DNA of 36,546 nucleotides from Clostridia bacterium (GTDB lineage Bacteria; Bacillota; Clostridia; Oscillospirales; CAG-272). The DNA lies in the NCBI GenBank assembly GCA_017625065.1, contig JAGALS010000068.1, forward strand, positions 1 to 36,546, in the 5' to 3' direction. Positions 29,864 to 36,546 of the stretch are shown here, one piece after another. How positions within the stretch are numbered: the stretch's first letter is position 1; every line of letters begins with the position of its first letter. The notes beneath the pieces are model-generated. The model was not told the DNA's origin and made no database searches. It saw nothing but the letters and a program-made list of their open reading frames with translations. Both the position numbers and the translations under genes were made by a program.

Positions 29864-29893
29864 ATTCTAAACTAACCGTAGTTAGTTTGTCAA
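29864..29893 (-). promoter_or_regulatory. Lytic promoter with operator in the spacer
   Basis: Minus-strand TTGACA (29888-29893), 18-bp spacer, TAGAAT (29864-29869). The spacer is nearly the whole palindrome AAACTAACCGTAGTTAGTTT (29869-29888), so a bound repressor would block RNA polymerase directly. It drives the Cro-like gene and the early operon. Confidence 0.8.
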
Positions 29894-29911
29894 GCAAAAA
29901 ACATTACTTTG

Positions 29912-29961
29912 GTTAGTTTCTGCTTTTTGCACAAATTTTTATTAATAACTTTGGTTAGTTT
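29912..29961. promoter_or_regulatory. Two further operator half-sites
   Basis: GTTAGTTT recurs at 29912-29919 and 29954-29961, in the same orientation as the right arm of the main operator. The last one ends just before the repressor ribosome site (AAAGGAGG), suggesting repressor autoregulation. The repressor's own promoter is not clear; TATTAA at 29940-29945 is a weak -10 candidate. Confidence 0.65.
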
Positions 29962-29979
29962 GCGAAAGGAGGATTTATC

Positions 29980-30318
29980 ATGTTTTGGGAAATTTTTGAA
30001 AGCTTATGTCAACAGCGTGGTTCAACCCCTACTGCCATTTCACAAGAAATGGGTTTTTCGAACGCAACAGCCGCAAAATGGAAAAAGGGGAGTATACCAC
30101 AAGGCACAACGCTTCAAAAAATAGCTGCCTATTTTGATGTCTCGGTAGACTACCTCCTCGGCAAAGAAGAAAAAAAGCCCCCGATGCCCGAAGGCACCGA
30201 GGGTATGGGGGAAAACGAGAAACGCCTGATGGCTATGTGGTCTCAGATTCCGGAGGAACAGAAGCCGGAGCTTCTGACTCTGATCGAGGCAGCATTACGT
30301 ATGCGCGGAGAACATTGA
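29980..30318 (+). CDS. CI-like repressor, HTH_3 type, 112 aa
   Basis: ATG after AAAGGAGGATTTATC. Residues about 5-60 form an Xre-type helix-turn-helix (SLCQQRGSTPTAISQEMGFS, NATAAKWKKGSIPQGTTLQK, IAAYFDVSVDYLLGKEE). The C-terminal half is short and acidic-helical (MWSQIPEEQKPELLTLIEAA). There is no LexA-type Ser/Lys peptidase domain, so induction must not be by RecA autocleavage. It should bind the AACTAAC operators upstream. Its 3' end is overlapped by an antisense ORF. Confidence 0.85.
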   Translation: MFWEIFESLCQQRGSTPTAISQEMGFSNATAAKWKKGSIPQGTTLQKIAAYFDVSVDYLLGKEEKKPPMPEGTEGMGENEKRLMAMWSQIPEEQKPELLTLIEAALRMRGEH

Positions 30319-30406
30319 CGGCAATCTTACAAATATCTTCCCTCTCGCTTGCAGATCGGGCATACGTATCTAACATTCGCTTCAAATCTTTATCGTAAGT
30401 AGACAT
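30233..30406 (-). CDS. Small protein antisense to the repressor 3' end, 57 aa
   Basis: ATG with AAAAGGAG nine bases upstream and a good minus-strand promoter (30449-30477). It reads MSTYDKDLKRMLDTYARSAS, then EREDICKIAVNVLRAYVMLP, then a Ser/Pro/Glu-rich end that lies inside the repressor gene. The N-terminal 35 residues are helical. Its transcript would be antisense to the repressor mRNA, so peptide or RNA could affect repressor levels. Confidence 0.5.
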   Translation of the reverse strand: MSTYDKDLKRMLDTYARSASEREDICKIAVNVLRAYVMLPRSESEAPASVPPESETT

Positions 30407-30448
30407 AATTCACTTCTCCTTTTAGACATTACAAGCGTCTGTATCCAT

Positions 30449-30477
30449 ATATTACCATATTCCCAATCAAATTTCAA
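30449..30477 (-). promoter_or_regulatory. Promoter of the 57-aa antisense ORF
   Basis: Minus-strand TTGAAA (30472-30477), 17-bp spacer, TAATAT (30449-30454). A ribosome site and ATG lie within about 45 bp downstream. Confidence 0.65.
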
Positions 30478-30608
30478 CCGTTTTTTTCCTTTTTTTCCAA
30501 AAACTCCCAAGTTTGTGCAAAGTAACAAAATTTTCGACAAAAATCTACATAAAAAGACCGCCAAATCAGGCGGCGAAAGGAAATGATGTAGTCGGCTTTC
30601 ACATTTCA

Positions 30609-30953
30609 ATGTATTCAAAAATCCAAAGTCTCTATCTGAACACGACCTTTGCTGCATGGTTCACTTTACGCTACATCCTTTTTGATTGGCCAAGCGAACC
30701 TCCTAAAATATGTGCAAAACTATTTTTGCTCTTGTTATCCCCTCTCTATCTAATCATGACGCTTTTTCTGACCATTATTACATTATTAGGTAACGTCATC
30801 AACTTCATCCCACTTGTTCGTTGGCTAATAGAACTAGTCGTCATACTTATTTGGCAATTCATTATAGTTCCTTTAGCAATGCTTCTAACTGCATACGACT
30901 CGAACGACTATGTAACTAAGCTCACCTACTTCGATCAAAGTCACATATTTTAA
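30609..30953 (+). CDS. AT-rich membrane protein, about 114 aa, exclusion candidate
   Basis: The first ATG is MYSKIQSLYLNTTFAAWFTL; no ribosome site sits close to it, and in-frame starts further up (GTG at 30513) are possible. Upstream lies a hairpin CCGCC-AAATCA-GGCGG followed by AAAGGAA. Two long hydrophobic segments (LLLLSPLYLIMTLFLTIITL and LIELVVILIWQFIIVPLAML) follow. AT-rich compared with late genes and carried between repressor and integrase, it fits a lysogenic-conversion or superinfection-exclusion gene. No family is recognised. Confidence 0.55.
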   Translation: MYSKIQSLYLNTTFAAWFTLRYILFDWPSEPPKICAKLFLLLLSPLYLIMTLFLTIITLLGNVINFIPLVRWLIELVVILIWQFIIVPLAMLLTAYDSNDYVTKLTYFDQSHIF

Positions 30954-30987
30954 GACTATCGGTTTTTAATTATTCTTCCTATGATTT

Positions 30988-31016
30988 TTCACAATCTGAG
31001 ATATACATCATACAAA
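30988..31016 (+). promoter_or_regulatory. Possible promoter of the 208-aa accessory gene
   Basis: TTCACA, 17-bp spacer, TACAAA, about 36 bp before the gene start. Confidence 0.45.
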
Positions 31017-31051
31017 AATACCTCCTTTAGATAGCAGAAGGAAATTTTAAT

Positions 31052-31678
31052 ATGGGATTCTTTTCAAATTTATTTGGCAAGAAGAAAGCTGCAGCTTCCA
31101 CAATTTCTTCTCCCCCTACACTCACAAGAGAGCAAGAACAAGCAAAATGGTGCTTTTCAATAGAAAGAATCGGAGAAATAGCAAAGCAACTATATAAAGC
31201 ATCCGTGTCGGAATCTTATGAGGAACAACTGGATTGGGCAATCAATTTTGGCTTTAGATTCTATTCCTCAATTTGTTTCATCCGCCGCGATCTAAGTTTT
31301 GCAACAGCTTTCTTAGATTGGTATAAATACTCTTTGAAACACGACTGGCAAGCACCTCACGAACTTGACGAAACTTTCATCATTGACTTTGTTAATACAC
31401 GTTTCGTCGCCTACAAAAACATCTTAAAAAATCCCACGCAATATATTGAAAATGAACAGCGATTAGAGGAAGCACTTTTTCAATTCATATTAAATGATAG
31501 AGCCGGTAGTCCATTTACATCACAGGAAACCGAAACACCTTTTTATGAAACGTTTTCACTCAGACGTTCTCTATCCTCCGTTTACATCGAAACTCTTGAA
31601 AAGACCAAAGCCCAATGTGATTATGTGATGGGATCTTCCTTTTACATTCAATATACTGGAGATCATCAAGAAGAATGA
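31052..31678 (+). CDS. Accessory protein of unknown function, 208 aa
   Basis: ATG after AGAAGGAAATTTTAAT. The N-terminus MGFFSNLFGKKK is of a type seen on small membrane-associated or regulatory proteins. The body is helical and aromatic-rich (LDWAINFGFRFYSSICFIRR, FATAFLDWYKYSLKHDWQA). There is no signal peptide and no catalytic motif visible. AT-rich, with its own promoter-like sequence. The next gene overlaps its stop by 4 nt. Candidate lysogenic-conversion or defence gene by position only. Confidence 0.7.
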   Translation: MGFFSNLFGKKKAAASTISSPPTLTREQEQAKWCFSIERIGEIAKQLYKASVSESYEEQLDWAINFGFRFYSSICFIRRDLSFATAFLDWYKYSLKHDWQAPHELDETFIIDFVNTRFVAYKNILKNPTQYIENEQRLEEALFQFILNDRAGSPFTSQETETPFYETFSLRRSLSSVYIETLEKTKAQCDYVMGSSFYIQYTGDHQEE

Positions 31679-31962
31679 AACGTACATTTTTATTTCTCCT
31701 CTGCCTTTTCCTGCTCCTCGCTTGTATTCCCACCCTTTCGGCGTGTGACGACGATCCTCCAAGCGAGAGCGCGCAGACCGAGCAGAGCACAGAAAACACG
31801 CCAAAACCAGAGGATCGGTATTATATTTTGAACACCGCCACAAAGAAGTACCACCGCACAGATTGCAGCTATCTTCCCTCTGCGGCAAACTCCAAAAAGG
31901 TGTTAAAAACTCAAATGTCAGCCTATAAGGGATATTCCCCCTGCCAGCATTGCGATCCATAA
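31675..31962 (+). CDS. Small lipoprotein with Cys/His motif, 95 aa
   Basis: Signal peptide (MKRTFLFLLCLFLLLACIPT) with lipobox LSAC, Cys at about residue 24, then an acidic Ser/Thr/Pro/Glu-rich linker. The C-terminal 45 residues read YYILNTATKKYHRTDCSYLP and end YSPCQHCDP, a small Cys/His module (YH..DC, PC..C) found at the ends of some secreted nucleases and lipoproteins. Expressed from the prophage, it would sit on the outer face of the membrane. Possible superinfection-exclusion lipoprotein. Confidence 0.75.
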   Translation: MKRTFLFLLCLFLLLACIPTLSACDDDPPSESAQTEQSTENTPKPEDRYYILNTATKKYHRTDCSYLPSAANSKKVLKTQMSAYKGYSPCQHCDP

Positions 31963-31984
31963 TTCACACAAAAAGGAGCCACCC

Positions 31985-33115
31985 ATGCCCTCATACGAAA
32001 AAAATAAATCCTCCGGGCTGTGGTCAGCTCGTTTTCGCGAAATAGACGCCAATGGCATCGCCCACCAAAAGCGCCTTTCTGGATTCAAGACAAAAAAGGA
32101 CGCACAATACGGCTACGAGGATTATATGACCGCCAAAAAAGCCGAGCCAAAGCCCTCGGAGCCCATTCAAGCACCGAAGCCCACCTCCATCAGTTTCGTC
32201 GAGCTGGCGGAGCAATATTTGGCTTATAAGCGCCCTCGCGTCAAAGAAACCTCCTTTTACGATATAGAAAAAAGGATCCGCCTGCGCATCCTGCCCTTTT
32301 TCAAGGATATGACGGTCGAGGAGATCACACCCATCACGATATTGGAATGGCAAAATTCCCTCTCGGAATACAGCTATTCCTACCGCAAGGATCTGATGAT
32401 GTACCTCACCTCCATCTATAACTACGCCGAGCGATATCATGATATCAAAAACGTGGCAAAGAAGGTGGAGAAGCCCCGCAATTTAGAGGGTAAAAAGGAG
32501 ATGCTGTTTTGGACACCCGAGGAGTTCGCGGCAGCTGTCGCCACGGTAGAGCATCCGGGCTACGCGATGCTGTTCCGCTTTCTGTTCCTCACGGGCTGCC
32601 GCAAGGGCGAAGCGTTGGCGCTCACGTGGAGCGACCTCGATCTTGACAAAGGTACGGTTATCGTTTCAAAAAGCATTTCAAACAAGGTGCGCGATGAAGG
32701 CAAGTGGTATTCGGTCACCACACCGAAGAACACGGGCAGTAATCGCACCGTGTACCTCCCCGCCTTTTTCTGTGATATGCTTCGCGCCTATCAGAAGGAG
32801 CAGCAAGCCGAGCCGAGCGCCTTCGTATTCGGCGGCGCCGATCCGTTCCCCTATATCACAATCGATCGCCGCTTTCACCAAGCCGCCGAGGATGCAGGCG
32901 TGAAACGGATCCGCATCCACGACCTGCGCCACAGCTGCGCATCACTTCTGATCCACAAAGGTGTGTCTATCGTGGCAGTCAGCCGCCACCTTGGGCACAA
33001 AAGCGTCAAGCAGACCCTTGACACCTATTCCCATATGCTCCCCGACGATCAGACTATGATCCTCCGCTCCCTCTCCTCCGTCGCCGATCAGCTTACCCCC
33101 GAGAAAAAGCATTGA
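31985..33115 (+). CDS. int: Tyrosine integrase, 376 aa
   Basis: ATG after AAAAAGGAGCCACCC. The N-terminal arm-binding domain (SGLWSARFREIDANG...KRLSGFKTKKDA) is followed by a SAM-like core-binding domain (residues about 70-165) and the catalytic domain. Catalytic residues: Arg206 (TGCRKGEA), Lys248 (TPKNTG), His312 and Arg315 (HDLRHS), His338 (HLGH) and Tyr348 (DTYSHML), a complete set. It catalyses integration and, with an excisionase, excision at attP just downstream. It is last in the lysogeny gene block. Confidence 0.97.
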   Translation: MPSYEKNKSSGLWSARFREIDANGIAHQKRLSGFKTKKDAQYGYEDYMTAKKAEPKPSEPIQAPKPTSISFVELAEQYLAYKRPRVKETSFYDIEKRIRLRILPFFKDMTVEEITPITILEWQNSLSEYSYSYRKDLMMYLTSIYNYAERYHDIKNVAKKVEKPRNLEGKKEMLFWTPEEFAAAVATVEHPGYAMLFRFLFLTGCRKGEALALTWSDLDLDKGTVIVSKSISNKVRDEGKWYSVTTPKNTGSNRTVYLPAFFCDMLRAYQKEQQAEPSAFVFGGADPFPYITIDRRFHQAAEDAGVKRIRIHDLRHSCASLLIHKGVSIVAVSRHLGHKSVKQTLDTYSHMLPDDQTMILRSLSSVADQLTPEKKH

Positions 33116-33117
33116 TT

Positions 33118-33141
33118 TTAGGCACAAAATTAGGCACAAAA
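33118..33141. promoter_or_regulatory. attP arm-type sites, integrase side
   Basis: Two exact tandem TTAGGCACAAAA 12-mers, starting two bases after the integrase stop. Related pairs lie on the far side of the core. Confidence 0.7.
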
Positions 33142-33231
33142 ATGAAATTTTAAGCAGTTCAAAACGATTTACAAACAACATTCATTGTGCAATTCAAACA
33201 ACAACGAGCCATAGAATTAGTGCAACAAAAA

Positions 33232-33262
33232 CAAAAAAACCGAGGTAAAACCTCGGTTTTTT
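33232..33262. terminator. Bidirectional terminator after integrase
   Basis: AAAACCGAGG, loop TAAAA, CCTCGGTTTT with A/U-runs both sides. It ends the integrase transcript and the opposing transcript of the gene at 33377. Confidence 0.9.
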
Positions 33263-33264
33263 GT

Positions 33265-33287
33265 TTTTGGCGGAGAAGGAGAGAGTG
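33265..33287. other. Probable attP core (tRNA 3'-end-like)
   Basis: TTTTGGCGGAGAAGGAGAGA resembles the reverse complement of a tRNA 3' end (acceptor strand plus CCA), the usual target of such integrases. No tRNA is present around it. It lies between the two groups of arm sites. Both arms present means the site is intact, not split into attL/attR. The target tRNA is not determined; a serine-type acceptor is a guess. Confidence 0.5.
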
Positions 33288-33353
33288 TTTTTATACCTAT
33301 ATTTAGCATAATTTAAGTATCAAAATCGCAATATATTGTGTTCTGAAACAACA

Positions 33354-33375
33354 TTAGGCACATTTTAGGCACAAA
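33354..33375. promoter_or_regulatory. attP arm-type sites, far side
   Basis: TTAGGCACA at 33354-33362 and TTAGGCACAAA at 33365-33375, 11 bp apart, same orientation as the pair next to the integrase. The stretch between core and these sites (33290-33350) is AT-rich, as at att sites that are bent by host proteins. Confidence 0.65.
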
Positions 33376-33376
33376 C

Positions 33377-35167
33377 TCACGCCCCATACCCACTGTATTT
33401 CAGCAGCGCCGCCTTCTCGCTCTTGCTCAAATTCAGCTTGCTGATGTGGGTCTTCACGGCGCCCTCTCCGTTCACGTTGGAATACCCAAGGTATCCCATC
33501 ACCATATACTTTTCCGCTGCCGAGAGCCGCAAGGAATTTACAAACGTCTGCACTTTTCGCTTTCTCGTTCCCAAGATCGCCTTGCCGTCCTTATCCTTGT
33601 CCGCCTCGATAGAGCGCGCCATGGCGATGATGACCGCCAGCTTTTCGATGTCGATCGCCTCGGCAAACAGCACGTTCTTTTCGGCAAGATCCACGCCGAG
33701 AGCATCCTCCAGCGCAAGATCCCAATACACGTCGTAAATAAACTTGATCGCCGCTACCTGCACCTTCTCGTCGGCTTCGGCAAATTGCTTCAACTTGACC
33801 ATATCGGCGACCGCATCCTGCCCGATGGCATAGACCTCGCGCAGCTTTTTCTGCTGGGCACCCGTCAAGGCGATCTCCTCGCCGTCAACGGTCACGCTAT
33901 CCCCGACCGATCGCGGCAGCACCTTGTAGCCCTTGCTCGTAAGATCCTGCAACGTCTTTCGCGTAGCCGCGTCCTCGATGCCGATCTTCTCGTCGATCAT
34001 CAGCCCGGCGATGGTGCCCACCATCTTGTCGTCCCCGGCATCCAACGCCTTTTGGAGATCGGAAGCATAGGACTGCTTGAAAAACCGACTCTCGACCGCA
34101 TACCCCGCCTCGGGCGACACGCGATTGATCACACCCGTGGTAAAATTGTAAAGGTTGCGCGTCGGCACACCCGAAAGCTGCCCGGCGGCATACACCACCT
34201 TACGCATATTGGCAAGCACCTGCTGCCGCGTGACCTCCTTGCCCGATGCCGCATCGCTCACAAGCTCAAAGCTGGCAGAAACGGTACCAAGCACGTCGTT
34301 GACGGTGGAAATCAGAAAATGATCCATCTCGAAGCCGTCTTGGAAGAAGCTCCACAGATCTCTCACGAACGGAATACCGCCCAGCATATTGCCGAAGGTG
34401 TCGGCGATAAAGGAGCCAAGACTCTCGTCCTCGTCGCGGCGGTACAGCCACTTGAAGCCATACGCCAGCGCCGCGTTGAAGAAAGCCACGCCCACAAGCG
34501 AAACGGTGGCGCGTACGCACTGCTTTCTGGCGCGCTTGATCTCGCCCTCCAGCCAAGCCATATCCTTTCTGTTTCCTGCCTTTTTGGCTTCCCTGTATAA
34601 TGTCCGAAGCACCGACAGCTCACCGAAGGCATCCACAAACCGCGCGCCGACCTTCATAGCATCCGCAGAGAACATCGTAAAGCCCTTCAGCAGCTCGTCG
34701 CCGGAGCGCATCGCCGCCGACCGCTCGGTCGCAAGCGAGTTTTGCTGCGTTTCCAAGATCACACGCTGCAACAGCTTTCCTGCCTCGATCTTGTTTTCCT
34801 TGGTGCCCACCTTGGCACCGCCCTTTTTCTCCACCTGTACCTGACAAGCACCGAACAAACGGGTGATTATAAGGCGGTCAACTCTGCCTATCATCCACAT
34901 CGAAGCATCACGGACCTTCTGAAGCACGTTGCGCGAAGCTCTCTGCACCGCGTTCTGCGAGGTGCCTACGGCTTGTGCCTGTGCCGCCGAACTGTCGTTG
35001 TTACGAAGCCACGCAAGGCGGCAGAATTCGTCCACGTCCTCGCCGCTGCGCTCGCTCACAGCACCCATGACCTCGCGCACACTTTCCACATTTTTGCGCT
35101 GTGCCTCGGTCAGCGGACCTGTATAGGCGCGCATCTCGTGGTTTTCGGTCGAGCCGTTTTTCGGCAT
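33377..35167 (-). CDS. Polyvalent-type virion/ejected protein, 596 aa
   Basis: Start at ATG, weak site AAGAGAGAT upstream. Residues about 20-110 are helical. Residues 125-190 read KLLQRVILETQQNSLATERS and AAMRSGDELLKGFTMFSADA, a pattern I know from C-terminal parts of giant Firmicutes phage proteins. A single membrane segment lies near 218-240. Later parts are helical with repeats. It is the last late-strand gene before attP and ends at the bidirectional terminator 33232-33262. It appears to be a module of a giant protein encoded separately here. Membrane-acting ejection protein by inference. Confidence 0.6.
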   Translation of the reverse strand: MPKNGSTENHEMRAYTGPLTEAQRKNVESVREVMGAVSERSGEDVDEFCRLAWLRNNDSSAAQAQAVGTSQNAVQRASRNVLQKVRDASMWMIGRVDRLIITRLFGACQVQVEKKGGAKVGTKENKIEAGKLLQRVILETQQNSLATERSAAMRSGDELLKGFTMFSADAMKVGARFVDAFGELSVLRTLYREAKKAGNRKDMAWLEGEIKRARKQCVRATVSLVGVAFFNAALAYGFKWLYRRDEDESLGSFIADTFGNMLGGIPFVRDLWSFFQDGFEMDHFLISTVNDVLGTVSASFELVSDAASGKEVTRQQVLANMRKVVYAAGQLSGVPTRNLYNFTTGVINRVSPEAGYAVESRFFKQSYASDLQKALDAGDDKMVGTIAGLMIDEKIGIEDAATRKTLQDLTSKGYKVLPRSVGDSVTVDGEEIALTGAQQKKLREVYAIGQDAVADMVKLKQFAEADEKVQVAAIKFIYDVYWDLALEDALGVDLAEKNVLFAEAIDIEKLAVIIAMARSIEADKDKDGKAILGTRKRKVQTFVNSLRLSAAEKYMVMGYLGYSNVNGEGAVKTHISKLNLSKSEKAALLKYSGYGA

Positions 35168-35251
35168 TTTGCGTGTATCTCTCTTGGTGTAAACTTGTCG
35201 TGGTTTCGGTTGACAGATTTACGGCTCTTTTTTTACCTCGTTATTGCATAG

Positions 35252-35280
35252 AAAAAGGGGCTTGTGGAAGCCCCTTTGTT
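35252..35280. terminator. Strong bidirectional terminator
   Basis: AAAGGGGCTT, loop, AAGCCCCTTT, ending in a U-run on the minus strand (CCCCTTTTTCT). It separates the gene at 33377 from the genes upstream of it, so that gene may have its own promoter, which I could not find. Confidence 0.85.
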
Positions 35281-35315
35281 TGTATGAAAAAAGCACCTTA
35301 CATGTGCAAATTGCT

Positions 35316-35474
35316 TTATTTTTGGATAACTTCAAATTGTTCAGGCGGAAAAAGATAATCTTCATCAAGTTCGGTCATGATTCTGAACCATCCTTTTTCG
35401 ACAGACAAGACATCATACACTTTCCCCTTTTTAAGCGCAAGTGTATCAACCTTGCCAAGATACTTCACTTTCAT
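35316..35474 (-). CDS. Small conserved-type protein, 52 aa
   Basis: The ATG overlaps the upstream stop (ATGA). It reads MKVKYLGKVDTLALKKGKVY, then SVEKGWFRIMTEL and a DYLFPPEQFEVIQK end: a small beta-barrel-like protein. I recognise this pattern (LGK.D...L..GK.Y.V.S.EKGW.RI...EDYL.PP) from many small proteins of Firmicutes genomes next to polyvalent-protein genes, where its role is unknown. It is coupled to the polyvalent gene and so may be its immunity or partner protein. Confidence 0.7.
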   Translation of the reverse strand: MKVKYLGKVDTLALKKGKVYDVLSVEKGWFRIMTELDEDYLFPPEQFEVIQK

Positions 35475-36546
35475 TCTAACCACCTCTTAACAAAGAAATC
35501 AAATTCGCCAACATCTTTGCATTGTGACCAATGCACTTCTGCTTTTAGATCACCTTCGTCTGTTGCCAACAAACCAAATCCCTTTACATGTTGCCAATCT
35601 TCGGGATTTCCGCCGTACTTTTCGGCATATTTTCGCGCCTTCCGATAGACCGTGCGTGTCCCCTTACCTGCGAAAACCTCAACATTCTGCAATCTTGAAC
35701 CTTCAACAAATCGGAACATTTGACCAGTCGCAAAATCTAACACATCATAATTCAAGGCTTTTGCGCCAATGCTTCTGTAAATCTGTATATCTGGCAATTT
35801 CATTTTATCGCCATTTCCAGCATTTGTCAACACCTTTCCAACATTGTGATTGTCAACAATGGTGCTGGAATCCTTGGGTTGCTTTCCAACAACGGCATTT
35901 TCCTTGGTTGCATTTGGCATCTTGTCTGCATCAAGCTGCGCATACAATTCACGCAGTTCGCGAATTAGGCGGTCGGTCTCGTCCCAGTTGATTTGATGAT
36001 CCGCGCCACTTCCGTCATAATCTCGTCGTGCGTCGCTTCGCGATTGTTCGATAGAAAATCCATCATCTTCACTCTTTCTTGATCTGTCTCCAAAAGTGTC
36101 GCTATCGAAATCTGTTCTTCCTCGCTCAACGGCAAAAGCATCAGCCAACGCACTAACAGTATCAACATTTTGGTTGCTTTCATTTTTCCACGCCTCTCTT
36201 ATCCATTTTACAACATTTACCCTTTTGGCAGATACGGAACGCAACATTTTTCCCCGCATATAGCCATCAGCTTCAAAGAAATATATTTTCTTGAAGCAAT
36301 AAATTGTAACATTCTTAACTTCATCATAAGTCAAATTAGAAGTCTTATTCGCCAACCAACGGTCAAAGTCACCTCTGTCTTCGTATGCCACTTCTCTTGC
36401 ATACTCATCCGTAGAGGTGTATAAGTCCTTTTTATGATATTGCCCCCCGCTTTCATTATACAGTCCTCTGCCACGCTCGTCAAGATTTTCGGAATGATCA
36501 ACACCGCTACCGTGCGTCTTTTCGCCATACGCGCGCGCCAATTCAC
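35471..36546 (-). CDS. C-terminal part of a polyvalent protein, start beyond right edge
   Basis: Open from the right edge to TGA at 35471; TTG at 36541 is unlikely as true start. Residues in order: a linker (GVDHSENLDERGRG), a domain reading LYTSTDEYAREVAYEDRGDF and DRWLANKTSNLTYDEVKNVT and EADGYMRGKML (common in giant phage proteins), then a disordered Asp/Ser/Arg linker that overlaps the small gene at 35965-36183. The last 110 residues (IGAKALNYDVLDFATGQMFR, VEVFAGKGTRTVYRKARKYA, WQHVKGFGLL, AEVHWSQC) look like a C-terminal toxin/nuclease module of the Barnase-EndoU-ColicinE5/D-RelE kind. This assignment is tentative. The 52-aa gene follows it in overlap. Confidence 0.65.
   Translation of the reverse strand, partial: ELARAYGEKTHGSGVDHSENLDERGRGLYNESGGQYHKKDLYTSTDEYAREVAYEDRGDFDRWLANKTSNLTYDEVKNVTIYCFKKIYFFEADGYMRGKMLRSVSAKRVNVVKWIREAWKNESNQNVDTVSALADAFAVERGRTDFDSDTFGDRSRKSEDDGFSIEQSRSDARRDYDGSGADHQINWDETDRLIRELRELYAQLDADKMPNATKENAVVGKQPKDSSTIVDNHNVGKVLTNAGNGDKMKLPDIQIYRSIGAKALNYDVLDFATGQMFRFVEGSRLQNVEVFAGKGTRTVYRKARKYAEKYGGNPEDWQHVKGFGLLATDEGDLKAEVHWSQCKDVGEFDFFVKRWLE
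35965..36183 (-). CDS. Small overprinted protein (72 aa), relative of 179-376
   Basis: ATG with a ribosome-like AAGAGAGGCGTGGAAAA upstream, read in another frame inside the right-edge polyvalent gene. MKATKMLILLVRWLMLLPLS, then ATLLETDQERVKMMDFLSNN and REATHDEIMTEVARIIKST. It shares the TD....M.DFL..N..AT..EI..E..RI pattern with the 65-aa ORF at 179-376. In the host frame this DNA encodes an Asp/Ser/Arg-rich, apparently disordered linker. Two independent cases of the same overlap argue for a real gene. Confidence 0.6.
   Translation of the reverse strand: MKATKMLILLVRWLMLLPLSEEEQISIATLLETDQERVKMMDFLSNNREATHDEIMTEVARIIKSTGTRPTA

Noticed and set aside
33446-34600. 384-aa plus-strand ORF
   Set aside because: His/Leu/Arg-rich shadow of the 596-aa minus-strand protein; no plausible start.
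36331-36546. 71-aa minus-strand ORF at the right edge
   Set aside because: Out of frame with the polyvalent ORF; no ribosome site visible and no pattern shared with anything else in the window, unlike the 72-aa ORF next to it.
1-36546. CRISPR array
   Set aside because: No regularly spaced identical repeats with unique spacers; repeats found are dispersed or tandem coding units.

Overview
The window looks like an almost complete temperate short-tailed phage (podovirus-like) of a Gram-positive host, most likely a gut Clostridia/Oscillospiraceae-type Bacillota. The basis is strong AGGAGG-type ribosome sites, P22-style head genes, PcfJ/PcfK-like and DUF3102-like early genes, giant polyvalent proteins, and interspersed short repeats of a kind I associate with such genomes. 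Host assignment is inference.

Layout. (a) 33116-33376 looks like an intact attP: a tRNA-3'-end-like core flanked by tandem TTAGGCACA arm sites, next to a tyrosine integrase (31985-33115, +). (b) 29612-31962 is the lysogeny region: CI-like repressor (+), Cro-like regulator (-), an operator lying between the -35 and -10 of the lytic promoter, a likely antisense RNA, and AT-rich accessory genes (membrane protein, 208-aa unknown, small lipoprotein). (c) 20932-29612 (-) is the early operon: small regulators, PcfK/PcfJ-like proteins, DUF3102 protein, replication initiator-like protein, small metal-binding proteins and a late-gene activator candidate. (d) 20244-20930 is a dense control region: an activator-type late promoter and a small convergent cassette with the layout of a type I toxin-antitoxin system. 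(e) 4699-20244 (-) is the late operon: terminase, portal, scaffold, coat, connector, a 944-aa tail protein, fibre adaptor, beta-helix spike, membrane proteins (lysis candidates) and inner virion proteins. (f) 1-4682 (-, open at the left edge) and 33377-36546 (-, open at the right edge) encode polyvalent and ejected-type proteins.

The integrase-proximal att structure is intact, and the minus-strand late operon appears to run off the left edge and reappear at the right. The simplest reading is therefore a circular or circularly permuted phage genome cut inside the late operon. Plain end-joining leaves the two edge ORFs one base out of frame, so this is unproven.

Most notable: (1) the type I toxin-antitoxin-like cassette at 20411-20816; (2) two related small genes overprinted in another frame inside the disordered linkers of the polyvalent proteins (179-376 and 35965-36183); (3) two promoter-terminator units predicted to make small antisense RNAs (29667-29833 and 28299-28414); (4) host-type interspersed repeats inserted in frame into the portal, terminase and early genes.
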